Below are positions 17,790 through 27,441 of a stretch of 64,000 nt of DNA, piece after piece (the first letter of the stretch is position 1; every line of letters starts with the position of its first letter). The position numbers and the translations under genes are program-made. The notes beneath the pieces are model-generated. The model did no database searches and was not told the DNA's origin. It was given only the letters and a program-made list of their open reading frames with translations. This DNA is from Pedobacter ginsenosidimutans. Its GTDB lineage: Bacteria; Bacteroidota; Bacteroidia; Sphingobacteriales; Sphingobacteriaceae. The stretch covers positions 186,001-250,000 of the forward strand of contig NZ_LMZQ01000007.1 in the NCBI RefSeq assembly GCF_001442625.1. The letters run 5' to 3'.

Positions 17790-18485
17790 ATGAATGTTAT
17801 CCTGGCCTCTACTTCTACGCTGTTTGGCGGTAATTATCTGGAATACCTAAAAGATGAGCTCATCACGCTCTTTGCCGGAATAGATGAAATTATATTTATC
17901 CCTTATGCAAGGCCAGGAGGCATTTCGCATGAAGAATATACTGCCAAAGCCCGAGATTTTTTCTCACAGCTAAATATCAGCGTTAAAGGCCTGCACGAAT
18001 TTAACAACCCCATTGAGGCGATCCACGCAGCCCAAGGATTTTTTACCGGGGGAGGCAATACTTTTCTGCTGGTAAAAACACTTCATGAACTCGGACTAAT
18101 GAAGCATCTAAGTGAAAACATCAAACTTGGTAAAGCTTATCTGGGCTGTAGCGCCGGAAGCAATATCGGTGGCATAAACATGAAAACCACCAATGATATG
18201 CCTATTGTGTATCCGCCCTCTTTTGATTGCATGGAACTGGTTCCTTTTAACCTTAATCCTCATTATCTTGACCCAAATCCGGAATTAAAACATAACGGAG
18301 AAACAAGGGAAACCAGGATCATGGAGTTTCTAACGCAGAATAGCATAAAGGTAGTGGGGCTGCGCGAAGGCAATTGGATCAGGATACTAGGCGATGAAAT
18401 CACTACACAGGGAAGTGAAAACACAAGGATTTTTGAAGCAGGCAAAGCGCCATATGAGCTATCGCCAGGTAGTTCTTTGTTATAA
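17790..18485 (+). CDS. pepE: dipeptidase E (peptidase family S51)
   Basis: A 231-residue protein matching PepE in length and motifs. GCSAGSN at 119-125 holds the nucleophile Ser121, Asp136 lies in NDMPIV and His158 in NPHYLD; these sit one residue away from the known E. coli triad Ser120/Asp135/His157. TGGGNTFLLV at 86-95 is the conserved oxyanion-side loop. The enzyme hydrolyses dipeptides with an N-terminal aspartate in the cytoplasm, in peptide recycling. It stands alone, with a strong hairpin after it. Confidence in the family is high because the active-site spacing is preserved. Confidence 0.93.
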   Translation: MNVILASTSTLFGGNYLEYLKDELITLFAGIDEIIFIPYARPGGISHEEYTAKARDFFSQLNISVKGLHEFNNPIEAIHAAQGFFTGGGNTFLLVKTLHELGLMKHLSENIKLGKAYLGCSAGSNIGGINMKTTNDMPIVYPPSFDCMELVPFNLNPHYLDPNPELKHNGETRETRIMEFLTQNSIKVVGLREGNWIRILGDEITTQGSENTRIFEAGKAPYELSPGSSLL

Positions 18486-18529
18486 TTAATTTATTGAGGA
18501 ACAATACAGTGATCAAAAAATAAACCCCA

Positions 18530-18577
18530 AATATCTACAAGTTATGATGGATTTAGCATCATAAACTTGTAGATATT
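18530..18577. terminator. long near-perfect hairpin between convergent genes
   Basis: Two arms of about 20 bases (AATATCTACAAGTT... and its complement, with one bulged base) enclose a 7-base loop. It lies between the converging ends of pepE and the MFS transporter gene, so a bidirectional transcription terminator is the likely role. There is no long T-run right next to the stem on either side. Confidence 0.5.
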
Positions 18578-18626
18578 ATTCTTTGCATGTATTTGATGAA
18601 TAATGTATTAAGTGATTATCTTTTAG

Positions 18627-19898
18627 TTACAAAGCTACAGACCTGCTCTTTTTTCGTGAACGCAGGTAGATAACTAATCCGCCGAACGCCACAATCAATA
18701 TGATAGGGATAATCAATGTAGCCTGCAGAATTTCAGGACCCGCCAGATTTTTGGCATTGGCAAGCGCTTGCGCTGATGCTGAATTTTCAGGAGCTTTTAA
18801 ATAAACACTTAACGAGGCACCAGCAGGTAAATGTTTAACAATCAGGTTATCGTAAAAGTTCCCCATAAACATGGTATAAATAGAAACAGCAAACATCCCC
18901 GCACCCCCCATCAGGTTTAGGCCTAGTGCTCCTGATTTAGGGACATTCTCGGCCACAAAACCGATCATGGTCGGCCAGAAATAACAAACGCCTATGCCGA
19001 AAATGATTGCAGCGAAAAAAATAGAATTTCCGGTAAAAGTGCTCAGCATGTAAAGTCCGGCTGCAGCAAATATTGCAGACAAGAGCAGTACGCCCTGAGG
19101 GGCAAGACGGTGAACCACAGGTTCGGCAAAACCGCGGCCGATTACCATAATCCCGGTAGTCAGGGTGAGCAATAAAATGGCATTATCCGTTACGTTTTTC
19201 AACAGTAAACCTATCCATTGACCTGTAAATAATTCGGTAATGGCCGTACCGAACATACAGATGAACATAAAGATAAACAATGGAGAAAGTACTGCTTTAT
19301 ACATATCCGAACTAGAATAACCAGATGATACCCTTTCGGTAACCGGAAAATCTAACTTTGAAAACAGGTATCCATAAATTAAAGTAGGAATAATCATCAT
19401 GGCCACCTGCACCTTCCACCCCAGTCCAAGCTGAACAAACAAGGTAACCAGCAAGGTACCAATCACAATGCCCCCTGGAAACCATAGGTGAAAATGATTT
19501 AAACGGGTGGTTTTATTTTCGGGGTATAAAGCGGCTACCAATGGGTTACATGCGGCCTCTACTGTACCGTTGGCAATCCCGATTAACAGCGTAGATAAAA
19601 ACAGGCTCCAGTAGCCCTGAGCAAAAATGGTAAGCACAATTCCGGCCAGATGGAAGATAAAGGCCATTACCAGCAAACGTTTCATGCCGATCATATCGAC
19701 CACAAATCCTCCGACCACAATAGCCAGCGGAAATCCCCAGAAAGCAGCTGCCGTAATAGTGCCCAATTGGGAGGTACTCAATTGAAAATCGATCCCGAGC
19801 TGGTTCATGATCCCGGCCCGGATGCCGAAGGAAAGCGAAGTAACCAATAACGCCAGGCAGCTTGCCCAGAATAGTTTGGTGTTTTGAATGTTAAGCAT
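18627..19898 (-). CDS. MFS transporter, probably sugar uptake
   Basis: A 423-residue protein with about twelve hydrophobic segments in two six-helix halves. GGFVVDMIGMKRLLVMAF at 63-80 is the motif-A region between helices 2 and 3 (G-x3-D-x2-G-x-K-R), typical of the major facilitator superfamily. GTVEAACNPLVAALYPENKT resembles the same position in the fucose/glucose permease group, where a conserved sequence follows helix 4. The C-terminus ends with a basic RSRKKSR. It stands alone and is divergent from the gene at 20137. Sugar uptake is the best guess from similarity to FucP-like proteins common in this phylum, but other substrates cannot be excluded. Confidence 0.8.
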   Translation of the reverse strand: MLNIQNTKLFWASCLALLVTSLSFGIRAGIMNQLGIDFQLSTSQLGTITAAAFWGFPLAIVVGGFVVDMIGMKRLLVMAFIFHLAGIVLTIFAQGYWSLFLSTLLIGIANGTVEAACNPLVAALYPENKTTRLNHFHLWFPGGIVIGTLLVTLFVQLGLGWKVQVAMMIIPTLIYGYLFSKLDFPVTERVSSGYSSSDMYKAVLSPLFIFMFICMFGTAITELFTGQWIGLLLKNVTDNAILLLTLTTGIMVIGRGFAEPVVHRLAPQGVLLLSAIFAAAGLYMLSTFTGNSIFFAAIIFGIGVCYFWPTMIGFVAENVPKSGALGLNLMGGAGMFAVSIYTMFMGNFYDNLIVKHLPAGASLSVYLKAPENSASAQALANAKNLAGPEILQATLIIPIILIVAFGGLVIYLRSRKKSRSVAL

Positions 19899-20136
19899 AT
19901 GTTTGGTTTATATTGGTTTAATTTTGAAATAAAAAAAAGGGTTTTGTCTAAATTTAGAAATATTTTTGTGATAAATAGTTGTTCTTTCTTCACTAGTGCG
20001 ATCTGATGTATTCAAGCGGCTACGCCTACTGTAGGTAATTGATTAATATGGATCGTGTTACTGAACGATAAATTTGATTTTCTCCGTTTCATTCTATAAA
20101 TTGAGACGGAATCTTATCCAGGCTCCATTAACCATT

Positions 20137-20886
20137 ATGAAAAGATATCTTTTTATTCTCTTTTTAGCAATCTCTTTTTCTGTACAGGCACAGTCTAATA
20201 CTGCCAATTACAAATACATCATTGTGCCGGAGAAATTTAGTTTTCTCAAACAGATTAATCAATATGGCTTAAATACCCTTACCAAGGCCTTTTTTGAGGA
20301 AAAGGGTTTTACGGTGTATTTTGATAATTCTGAAATACCAGAAGAAATTGCAACAGATAGATGCAAGGCCCTGGTAGTAGAATTGCAGGAAAATAACAGC
20401 ATGTTCGTTACCAATCTTACCCTTTTACTTAAGGATTGTAAGGGCGCTGTAGTGATAAAGAGCAAGGCAGGTAAAAGCAGGGAGAAAGAATACGAGACTT
20501 CTTATAATTTAGCACTGAAAGACGCATTTACGTCCTTTAACGATTTTAAGTATGTAGCGGGCAACCCAACTACGGTTACCACTTCAACACCTGCCCCGGC
20601 AAACGTAGCGGCTAAAGCAGCACCTGCACCGGTTAATCAGCCAATCGTCGCCAAAACAGAACAACAAGAGGGGCTACTATATGCCCAACCCATAAGCAAT
20701 GGCTACCAACTGATAGATGCAACGCCTAAAATTGTAATGACCTTACTCAAAACCTCTGTAGAAGATTGTTACATTTCCAACAACGGAAACGGGAACGGCG
20801 TAGTTTTAAAAAAGAATGGAACCTGGTTCTTCGAGTACTACAAAAACAATGTTCTTGTTTCCGAAAAACTATCGATTAAATTTTAG
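20137..20886 (+). CDS. exported protein of unknown function
   Basis: 249 residues starting at ATG 20137. The open frame extends to 20074, but MKRYLFILFLAISFSVQAQ is a clean signal peptide ending in AQ, so the later start is right. The mature protein begins with YKYIIVPEKFSFLKQINQYG and contains DRCKALVVELQENNS and TLLLKDCKGAVV, a pattern I do not recognise beyond similar exported Bacteroidota proteins. A proline/alanine/threonine-rich linker (about 165-190) separates this domain from a small C-terminal domain with GVVLKKNGTWFFEYYKNN. It is probably periplasmic or outer-membrane associated. No operon partner is visible. Confidence 0.7.
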   Translation: MKRYLFILFLAISFSVQAQSNTANYKYIIVPEKFSFLKQINQYGLNTLTKAFFEEKGFTVYFDNSEIPEEIATDRCKALVVELQENNSMFVTNLTLLLKDCKGAVVIKSKAGKSREKEYETSYNLALKDAFTSFNDFKYVAGNPTTVTTSTPAPANVAAKAAPAPVNQPIVAKTEQQEGLLYAQPISNGYQLIDATPKIVMTLLKTSVEDCYISNNGNGNGVVLKKNGTWFFEYYKNNVLVSEKLSIKF

Positions 20887-21411
20887 CCATTATAGCGAAC
20901 CCGAAAGGGCAGAATATCAAACATCTGCCCACTCAAACCCAAGTTCTGAGCTTGGGTAATATTGATTTAACCCACCTTTCTGGATTATCAACATAGGCCA
21001 TTTTTTTTCAGGCAGGTAAGTAATTCCGCCAATCTATCTGTTTGGAGTATTACAGGCTCGTAGCTGTTTAACCAGCCTTACTTTTTTCTTTCATTTTTTT
21101 CATCTGTACGGTCTTTCTCATGACCTCAATTTATTGGAACTTACCGCAAAAGGTTAACAGGCCTTTAAAGCAAATGTTTAGCTTTTGTTAATTCTAAGCC
21201 AACAAGATTAAAGTTGTACATAGAATTAAGCGGCAGGTATGGAAGTATTCGTAAAAATGAACTCCTTTTCGCCCGATTTTTAAACCTGTTCGTCGAGAAT
21301 TAAGCTGTGTTGGTATAATTGAGCATTTTCTGCTGCAACGTTTCGGCCATGGTGGCGTCTTATCTACAAAACAATCATAAAATATTAATTAAAAATATAA
21401 ACAACAGCATT
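20887..21411. other. intergenic region without recognised genes
   Basis: No convincing ORF lies here. Two small hairpins follow the upstream gene: GGGCAGA/TCTGCCC at 20907-20930 and ACCCAAG/CTTGGGT at 20937-20957. Neither has a T-run immediately after it, so they may be weak terminators or mRNA-end structures. The rest shows AT-rich spacer with no repeat that I can match inside the window. The upstream extension of the 21412 frame (to 21319) is part of this spacer, not coding. Confidence 0.45.
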
Positions 21412-22011
21412 ATGAAAACCTCAATCAAAACCCTAACAAAATCAGTATTAGCAGCTATCGTTTTAACTTCTGCTATTTTCTCAACAAGTGTAATGGCAGG
21501 CGAGAAACAGCCAATCAAAATGTCGGCACCTAAAAACATCAGCCAGGTTATTGTAAGCGGAAATGTAGAAATTACGTTGATACAAGGAGAAAAAGAAAGT
21601 GTAAGCTACAATGACGACAACACTGGTAAAGTAAAAGTGATCCAGGATGGACATGCATTAAAAATCAGTTCAGTAGATAGAAATATGGCGAAGATTACCG
21701 TTTATGTAAACAACATCTATAGAGTACAGGCTTCTGAAAATGCCGTAGTTAAAACAGCGGGCAAATTGGATGCTAAATATCTTCAGTTATTCTTAAAAGG
21801 AAATGCAGTTGCCGAAATCGATTCAGATACAGAAAGTTTATATACAGTAATTGAAGGCCGTGCAGATTTAAAATTAAGCGGAGCCACCGGAGAGCATATC
21901 TTAGTAATGGGAAGCACGCCAAAATTGAATCTAGACAGATTTGCAGCAATGAAAACACAAATAAGCTCACCAGTAACCAGTACAGAACAAACTGCTTCAT
22001 TAGCGAAATAA
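21412..22011 (+). CDS. GIN-domain (DUF2807) exported protein
   Basis: 199 residues from ATG 21412. MKTSIKTLTKSVLAAIVLTS begins a signal peptide with cleavage near VMAG/EKQ. The mature part starts with ISQVIVSGNVEITLIQGEKE and continues with repeated short beta strands (KISSVDRNMAKITVYV, VQASENAVVKTAG, LQLFLKGNAVAEID), ending with LKLSGATGEHILVMG. This strand-turn pattern is the GIN or DUF2807 domain, called a putative autotransporter-head-like beta-helix in Bacteroidota. Length is at the short end of the family because the second half of the helix is reduced. An excellent terminator follows. Role: cell-surface or periplasmic, function unknown. Confidence 0.8.
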   Translation: MKTSIKTLTKSVLAAIVLTSAIFSTSVMAGEKQPIKMSAPKNISQVIVSGNVEITLIQGEKESVSYNDDNTGKVKVIQDGHALKISSVDRNMAKITVYVNNIYRVQASENAVVKTAGKLDAKYLQLFLKGNAVAEIDSDTESLYTVIEGRADLKLSGATGEHILVMGSTPKLNLDRFAAMKTQISSPVTSTEQTASLAK

Positions 22012-22342
22012 TAAATAGAAATTTAACAATCGAAGAGCGATGAAATCTATTCATCGCTCTTTTTTGTTGATACACCACTCACGCTTAAGCCGTAACCTAA
22101 TTTTTTGGCACCAGGCATTGTAATTTTACTCGGGTAAAATACAACATGCTAAATAGGAAAGAACTTTTTCTGCTGTTGATTTTTTGATAAACTGATCCTT
22201 TCCATTAGATTTGATAAATCGTTTTACTATTTAAGTAGGTTAAAAAATTTACATCATTAATGATACAGTCGGCAATTCATCAGCGGGCTGAATATCGTTT
22301 TTGAAAGTACTATGTTTATCACATCTAATCGAAATCCATTAC
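22012..22342. other. intergenic region before the GH92 gene
   Basis: Apart from the terminator at 22033-22066, this 331-base stretch holds no gene that I can support. The frame before 22343 that opens at 22301 has no family-like sequence and is taken as leader. I see no clear -33/-7 promoter pair. Confidence 0.4.
22033..22066 (+). terminator. rho-independent terminator after the GIN-domain gene
   Basis: AAGAGCGATGAA and TTCATCGCTCTT form a perfect 12-bp stem with a five-base loop and are followed by a T-run. It starts 22 bases after the stop codon. Confidence 0.85.
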
Positions 22343-24616
22343 ATGAAAAAATATACATATTCTTTATTGAGCGCAATGTTTTTGCTAATAGCTTGTATCA
22401 ATTTTGCACATGCACAAGCTAAAAAACAACCCGTAGACTATGTTAACCCATACATTGGTAACATTAGCCATTTACTTGTACCCACTTATCCTACTGTTCA
22501 TTTACCTAACAGCTTATTGCGGGTTTATCCTGAGCGTGATAATTTTACCAGTAATACTATAGATGGTTTGCCTGTTGTGGTTACCAGCCACCGGGGCAGC
22601 TCAGCCTTTAATTTGAGTCCGTTTCAGGGCGACCTCAAAAATGTGGGTAAGGTAATTTCTTATGGCTACGACAATGAGGTGATTAAGCCTTATTATTATG
22701 AAGTTGATCTGGATGATTTTGGGATAAATGTACAATTTGCGCCATCGCACCAATCGGGGATATATGCGCTCAATTTTTCGCAGACAAATGTTCCGGCTTA
22801 TCTGGTTTTAAACACGAGGAACGGGGCGCTAAAGGTGAGCCAGAATGTGGTAAGTGGTTTTCAGAAACTAGACAATAATACCAAGGTTTACCTCTATTTC
22901 GAAACTGATTTAACACCCGTTGAATCAGGCAGGCATCAAGAAACTCAAATTGATTCTAGGGAACAGTCTGCTTCCGGCCGTGATGCTCATCTTATTTTAA
23001 AATTTCCTGCTCAAACCAAGCAGATTAAGGCACGTTATGGCATATCATTTATCAGTGAAGAACAGGCAAAACACAATCTCCGTCGAGAAATCAAGGATTA
23101 TAACCTGAACCAGGTGGCGCAGACAGGAAAGAATATCTGGAATGCCACGCTTGGAAAGATCATGGTAACAGGCACTGATGAAACAGCCAAAACCATATTT
23201 TACACTTCCCTTTATCGCACTTACGAAAGAATGATCAGCTTATCTGAAGATGGAAGGTATTTTAGTGCCTTCGACGGAAAAGTGCACAATGACAATGGCA
23301 TGCCATTTTTTACTGACGACTGGATTTGGGATACCTACCGGGCAACACACCCACTCCGTGTGATTATTGAGCCAAAAATGGAAAGCGATATGATTAATTC
23401 TTATCTGCGAATGGCACAACAGATGAAGGACCATTGGATGCCAACTTTTCCGGAGGTAACTGGTGATAGCCGGAGGATGAACAGCAATCATGGTGTGGCC
23501 ACCGTAATTGATGCTTATAACAAGGGTTTGAGGAATTTTAATCTTGATGAAGCTTATCAGTATTGTAAAGCAGCCATTACCGAAAAAACCCTGGCCCCGT
23601 GGTCGTCAAAAAAGGCAGGTGTTTTAGATCAGTTTTTTAAAGATAATGGCTATTTTCCTGCTTTACCTGAAGGCGAAAAAGAAACTGCAGCAGAAGTTCA
23701 TGGTTTTGAAAAACGTCAACCGATAGCCGTTACCCTCGGTACGGTTTATGATGAATGGTGCCTGGGCAATATTGCTCAGCAATTGGGTAAAACCGACGAA
23801 GCCAAATACTTTTTAGATAAAAGTAGCAGCTACCATACGGTGTTTAATCCCGACACCCGATTTTTTCATCCGAAAGATGCGGAAGGTAAATTTATTAAAC
23901 CGCTGGATTACCGCTTTTCGGGCGGACTTGGTGCCAGAGAAACTTACGACGAAAACAATGGCTGGCTTTACCGATGGGATGTGTTGCACAACCTGGGCGA
24001 TTTGGTAAATATGATTGGCGGCAAACAGGCTTTTGTTGATGAACTGGAGAAAATGTATAATACACCGCTTGGCAAAAGCAGATTTGATTTTTATTCGCAG
24101 TTGCCTGATCATACGGGTAATGTTGGGCAGTTTTCTATGGGTAATGAACCTGCTATGCATATTCCTTATTTGTACAATTATGCGGGACAGCCCTGGCGCA
24201 CGCAAAAAAGAGTAAGGAGTTTATTAAGTCAGTGGTTCCGCAACGATTTAATGGGTATCCCAGGCGATGAAGATGGCGGTGGCCTTACTTCTTTTGTAGT
24301 ATTTTCGCAGATGGGTTTTTACCCGATAACCCCAGGCTTGCCCATGTATGTAATTGGCAGCCCCACTTTTGCCAACGTAAAACTTGATCTGGGAAATGGC
24401 AAAAAGTTTGAGCTGAACTGTATAAACTATTCTCCTGAAAATAAATACATTCAATCGGCTAAACTGAACGGGCAAGCATGGAATAAATCGTGGTTTGCTC
24501 ACGAGGATTTAATGAAAGGGGGCAAATTGGAGCTGGTAATGGGCAAACGTCCTAATAAATTATGGGCGGCGGATGAAGCGTCACTTCCCCCTTCGTTTAA
24601 AATGCCTGCTAAATAA
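22343..24616 (+). CDS. glycoside hydrolase family 92 (alpha-mannosidase)
   Basis: 757 residues from ATG 22343, chosen because MKKYTYSLLSAMFLL begins a signal peptide; LLIAC could also be a lipobox. The mature protein opens with DYVNPYIGN, a GH92 hallmark. The (alpha/alpha)6 barrel contains DDWIWDTYRATHPL, the catalytic-acid motif MGNEPAMHIPYLYN and the base region GIPGDEDGGGLTSF followed by SQMGFYPITPG. GH92 enzymes are calcium-dependent exo-alpha-mannosidases acting on N-glycans or mannans by inversion. It stands alone, outside the PUL further downstream. Linkage preference (1,2/1,3/1,4/1,6) cannot be read reliably from sequence. Confidence 0.9.
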   Translation: MKKYTYSLLSAMFLLIACINFAHAQAKKQPVDYVNPYIGNISHLLVPTYPTVHLPNSLLRVYPERDNFTSNTIDGLPVVVTSHRGSSAFNLSPFQGDLKNVGKVISYGYDNEVIKPYYYEVDLDDFGINVQFAPSHQSGIYALNFSQTNVPAYLVLNTRNGALKVSQNVVSGFQKLDNNTKVYLYFETDLTPVESGRHQETQIDSREQSASGRDAHLILKFPAQTKQIKARYGISFISEEQAKHNLRREIKDYNLNQVAQTGKNIWNATLGKIMVTGTDETAKTIFYTSLYRTYERMISLSEDGRYFSAFDGKVHNDNGMPFFTDDWIWDTYRATHPLRVIIEPKMESDMINSYLRMAQQMKDHWMPTFPEVTGDSRRMNSNHGVATVIDAYNKGLRNFNLDEAYQYCKAAITEKTLAPWSSKKAGVLDQFFKDNGYFPALPEGEKETAAEVHGFEKRQPIAVTLGTVYDEWCLGNIAQQLGKTDEAKYFLDKSSSYHTVFNPDTRFFHPKDAEGKFIKPLDYRFSGGLGARETYDENNGWLYRWDVLHNLGDLVNMIGGKQAFVDELEKMYNTPLGKSRFDFYSQLPDHTGNVGQFSMGNEPAMHIPYLYNYAGQPWRTQKRVRSLLSQWFRNDLMGIPGDEDGGGLTSFVVFSQMGFYPITPGLPMYVIGSPTFANVKLDLGNGKKFELNCINYSPENKYIQSAKLNGQAWNKSWFAHEDLMKGGKLELVMGKRPNKLWAADEASLPPSFKMPAK

Positions 24617-24717
24617 AAAGGACTGGAGATTTTGGGAGATTAATATTGTTTCAGGTATTATCTCCCCAGCATACCATTAGTTATTACTGGAGCTAAATGA
24701 TAGGTAATTTACACCCA

Positions 24718-25008
24718 TCATGATAAAAAACGCTGTACCAATTCTTCCCACTCCTGCTCTAATGATAATTGTGGCCTTTTCTCTCCGGCTTTACCATACC
24801 AATAATCGGCATTCCAGATATCGCCTTCTTTGCGGTGCAGATAGGCGTGGATGCGGGCAGCGGCAATATCGCCTAAATGGTCGACCTGGTTATGGGCCGT
24901 ATGCCAATCTCCTTTTGCATCGTACCAAAGTGCGCGCAATTGAACTGACATGTTACTATCAGGCCTATCTTCTTTTAATGACATTCTAAATTCAGCTATA
25001 TTCTTCAT
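24718..25008 (-). CDS. conserved small protein of unknown function
   Basis: 96 residues, minus strand. FRMSLKEDRPDSNMSVQLRA is followed by WYDAKGDWHTAHNQVDHL, AARIHAYLHRKEGDIWNADY and YWYGKAGEKRP. It is rich in Trp, His and Asp, and has no signal peptide or membrane segment, so it is probably cytoplasmic. I have the impression that short proteins with the DHLGD...HAYLHRKEGD pattern recur in Bacteroidota and other bacteria, but I cannot name the family. The composition and intact frame suggest a real gene. Opposite-strand overlaps are shadows. Confidence 0.65.
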   Translation of the reverse strand: MKNIAEFRMSLKEDRPDSNMSVQLRALWYDAKGDWHTAHNQVDHLGDIAAARIHAYLHRKEGDIWNADYWYGKAGEKRPQLSLEQEWEELVQRFLS

Positions 25009-25254
25009 TAACTTCTGATTCTATTTTAACGATTATACAAAATAATCGTTAAACAGCATGATTGCCGCCTGATAAAAAAAATTATTTCGATTAATATTTT
25101 TGTTGTTTCCCACACCTTTCACTGTCAACACAAAACACTAGATCACAAATATTTACCGTTAATTAACTCCTTTACGATATTTATTTTAGCCGCCTAATTT
25201 GTGTACCCTGGCGTCTTAGCATAAAAACCATCTCCTGAAAAACTTGTTGTAAAA

Positions 25255-25803
25255 ATGGGCATCGTTATTAACGGCCCCTTAAAAAAAGCGATTATGGATT
25301 CAGGAACTATTGTATACAGCAATTTAGAAGAGCTCTCAAAAAGTAGTTATCAATTAACAGACGGCGAGGCAAACATTAAAGGTTGGCCAGTAAGAAATGA
25401 AGCTGGCGATCCGGTTGGAAAAGTGCGCGACCTCCTGTTTGATCCCGAGCAAAATGCAATACGCTACGTTATTGTAGAGCTTGTCGATATGGGCGAAGAT
25501 TTGGAGGAAAAGGCTGTGCTGATACCGATCGGGCTCGCAAATTTAGGCGAAGATAAAAAAGAAGTTATTTTACCCGATATCCACCAAGATCAGTTCAGGG
25601 CAATGCCGAGATATATTATTGGTGAGGTTACCCCTGAATTGGAGAACCAGATCCGAAGCGTAATTGGAAGTCCGGCGGCGTTGCGGATGGAAGATGAAAT
25701 TGTAGAGATTGACCGTGCAAACTTTTATCGTCACCATCATTTCGATAAGAATAGTTTTCCAGAGCACAATCCCCGCAATCAGGATTCCGACCTGTTAATT
25801 TAA
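25255..25803 (+). CDS. PRC-barrel domain protein
   Basis: 182 residues. INGPLKKAIM leads to a PRC-barrel-like core: ANIKGWPVRNEAGDPVGKVR, DLLFDPEQNAIRYVIVEL and EKAVLIPIGLANLGED at about 45-105, repeated in weaker form later (IPIGLANL, LPDIHQDQFRAMPRY). PRC barrels are small beta-barrel modules found in RimM and photosynthetic reaction-centre H subunits. Bacterial stand-alone versions are often linked with stress or envelope function. There is no signal peptide. An earlier ATG than 25255 is not available in frame. A hairpin that may act as terminator follows the stop. Confidence 0.78.
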   Translation: MGIVINGPLKKAIMDSGTIVYSNLEELSKSSYQLTDGEANIKGWPVRNEAGDPVGKVRDLLFDPEQNAIRYVIVELVDMGEDLEEKAVLIPIGLANLGEDKKEVILPDIHQDQFRAMPRYIIGEVTPELENQIRSVIGSPAALRMEDEIVEIDRANFYRHHHFDKNSFPEHNPRNQDSDLLI

Positions 25804-25861
25804 TGGATACGTTAAATTTGTAAATGATGCACATGCATCGTTAGTATAATTTATATTCAAA

Positions 25862-25920
25862 AAAACGAGGTTGTACCATAGAGGCGATTTCAACTTTATG
25901 ATACGTCCTCGTTTTATTTT
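25862..25920 (+). terminator. composite hairpin, probable terminator after the PRC-barrel gene
   Basis: Outer arms AAAACGAGG and CCTCGTTTT plus inner arms GTACCATA and TATGATAC form a two-part stem, followed by a T-rich tract. The internal sequence (TTGTACCATAGAGGCGATTTC) recurs near 33793 with small changes, so this is also a repeat copy. Confidence 0.6.
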
Positions 25921-26044
25921 TAAACTGATTCACTAAACTCCCTTGTTGCTAAAAGCATTTTGAGGTAATCGTGAAATTGCAATAAAACGCTGCTGGGAAA
26001 CTCCCATTTATGATACTTATTTTTTTAATTTCAGCAGATTCGAA

Positions 26045-26713
26045 TCAATTAAATATTTGCCCCTCGCGATAATCGTGGTCTATACTTTCCAGCTTACCTG
26101 CCTTGAAATGAAGGGTTACTGTTGAAGATCCGCTGATGTTTGCACTTACAAAGTTTGAAAAGCCAAACTGCCAGTCATCGTGATTATTCATATCCGGATC
26201 GTACGGTTTGTTTAATGGTTTATCGGAAAGTACAAATCCATAAGCTGCATAGGCTGGTAACTGATGGATTTTGATCAGCTTTGCTGTTAAACCTGAAACA
26301 GGGTCATCAACTTTTATTGCGGTATCATCAGCCACATTTTCCGGCCATTTGCTTACTGGTGTGCTGAGGCCACCGCCTGTGGCAATCTGCTGTACTTTAT
26401 CTCCGCTAAAAAACAGCACTACACGGTCTAAAGTCCCGGTATTGTTATAAATAGTGAGCGCATAATAATAAGGAAGAAGCTGGCCAAGGCTTTCTGGCGA
26501 ACTGTAAGGCTTGTGGCCAAAAATTGCCACATGCTGAAAGTCGAGGCTTGGTCCTGCCTTTTGCAGTTGGGTGTATACTTCAGCATGTGAACTGCCGATC
26601 TTTATTCCCCATTTTTCGCCCTTTGTTATGGTTTCAGAATAATTTCCCTGTTTTTCCTTTTTACATCCGGCGATGCAAAATAATACCATTAAAATTGGCA
26701 AGATTTTTTTCAT
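26045..26713 (-). CDS. lipoprotein of unknown function
   Basis: 222 residues. MKKILPILMVLFCIAGCKKE is a lipoprotein signal with lipobox IAGC, so the mature protein is anchored in a membrane at Cys17. The mature part contains GEKWGIKIGSSHAEVYTQLQ, YYYALTIYNNTGTLDRVVLFF and ASGSS-like turns, with a C-terminal TVTLHFKAGKLESIDHDYREG. I do not recognise the family; the ending looks like small beta-rich proteins that measure slope-like features. It is divergent from the next lipoprotein gene by 179 bases. Charged KKE after the lipobox is typical of the phylum. Function not assignable. Confidence 0.7.
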   Translation of the reverse strand: MKKILPILMVLFCIAGCKKEKQGNYSETITKGEKWGIKIGSSHAEVYTQLQKAGPSLDFQHVAIFGHKPYSSPESLGQLLPYYYALTIYNNTGTLDRVVLFFSGDKVQQIATGGGLSTPVSKWPENVADDTAIKVDDPVSGLTAKLIKIHQLPAYAAYGFVLSDKPLNKPYDPDMNNHDDWQFGFSNFVSANISGSSTVTLHFKAGKLESIDHDYREGQIFN

Positions 26714-26838
26714 TGATGCTTAGTGTTAATTTAAGGTATAAACGTGTATATAGCGTTACTTGCTACAAGCCGGGGTAAATAAATTTAAATGTGCCAATTC
26801 AGCTATCAAACTACAGATAGCCGGGTTAGCGTATATAT

Positions 26839-26846
26839 TAGATTTG
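26839..26846 (+). promoter_or_regulatory. candidate -7 promoter box before the 26893 lipoprotein gene
   Basis: TAGATTTG fits TAnnTTTG and lies 46 bases before the ATG, in the divergent gap between two lipoprotein genes. A -33 box is not clear. Confidence 0.38.
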
Positions 26847-26892
26847 CGAATTCCTTTTGATTTATTTAACTTCAATTATCTAAAGGCCAGGT

Positions 26893-27345
26893 ATGAAACG
26901 TATTTTATTGCTGTTATATATCATCATTAATATATCGGGTTGCAAAAAAGACACCGATAATACCACGAATGAAACCCTGAATGGCAAATGGTCGACGGGT
27001 GGGTATGACCTTGAGCTTTATAATTCTTCAGGAGTCAAAGTTAGCCATATCGTGGCAGATGCCGTAAAATCGTATTGGACATTTGATGATAAACAGGTAA
27101 AAGTTTCTACTGATGTTAATACATCGGTAAAGTTTTCAGATTATATCCTGAGACGAAATGCAGATAACCGTATCCTCACTTTTAGCAATCCTAATTTTGC
27201 CGCACAGACCACTTGGAGCATTGTAGCACAGACCGATCAGTACATGCGGATTAGTACTGAAGTAACGGATAAACAATGGCTTATTTATGGAACTAACCAA
27301 ACTGCGGCAAGGGCTGTGATGACTATTTACCTCACAAAGGAATAA
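26893..27345 (+). CDS. small lipoprotein (lipocalin-like size) of unknown function
   Basis: 150 residues. MKRILLLLYIIINISGCKKD gives a lipobox ISGC and a KKD start of the mature protein. The body has LNGKWSTGGYDLELYNSSG, an N-terminal beta strand with KW typical of lipocalin-like domains, then SYWTFDDKQVKV and MRISTEVTDKQWLIYG. The strand-rich pattern and the GKW start agree with lipocalin-like lipoproteins common in this phylum, but sequence identity is too weak to be certain. It is probably attached to the outer membrane facing the periplasm. Confidence 0.7.
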   Translation: MKRILLLLYIIINISGCKKDTDNTTNETLNGKWSTGGYDLELYNSSGVKVSHIVADAVKSYWTFDDKQVKVSTDVNTSVKFSDYILRRNADNRILTFSNPNFAAQTTWSIVAQTDQYMRISTEVTDKQWLIYGTNQTAARAVMTIYLTKE

Positions 27346-27441
27346 AACTAATCATCATCTGTTTAAAATTTAAACGAAGGGCCTGTATTTCAAGCTAATA
27401 GCTTTTAAAAACAAGGCTCCTTGCCTGGCGATGTTTTGCCA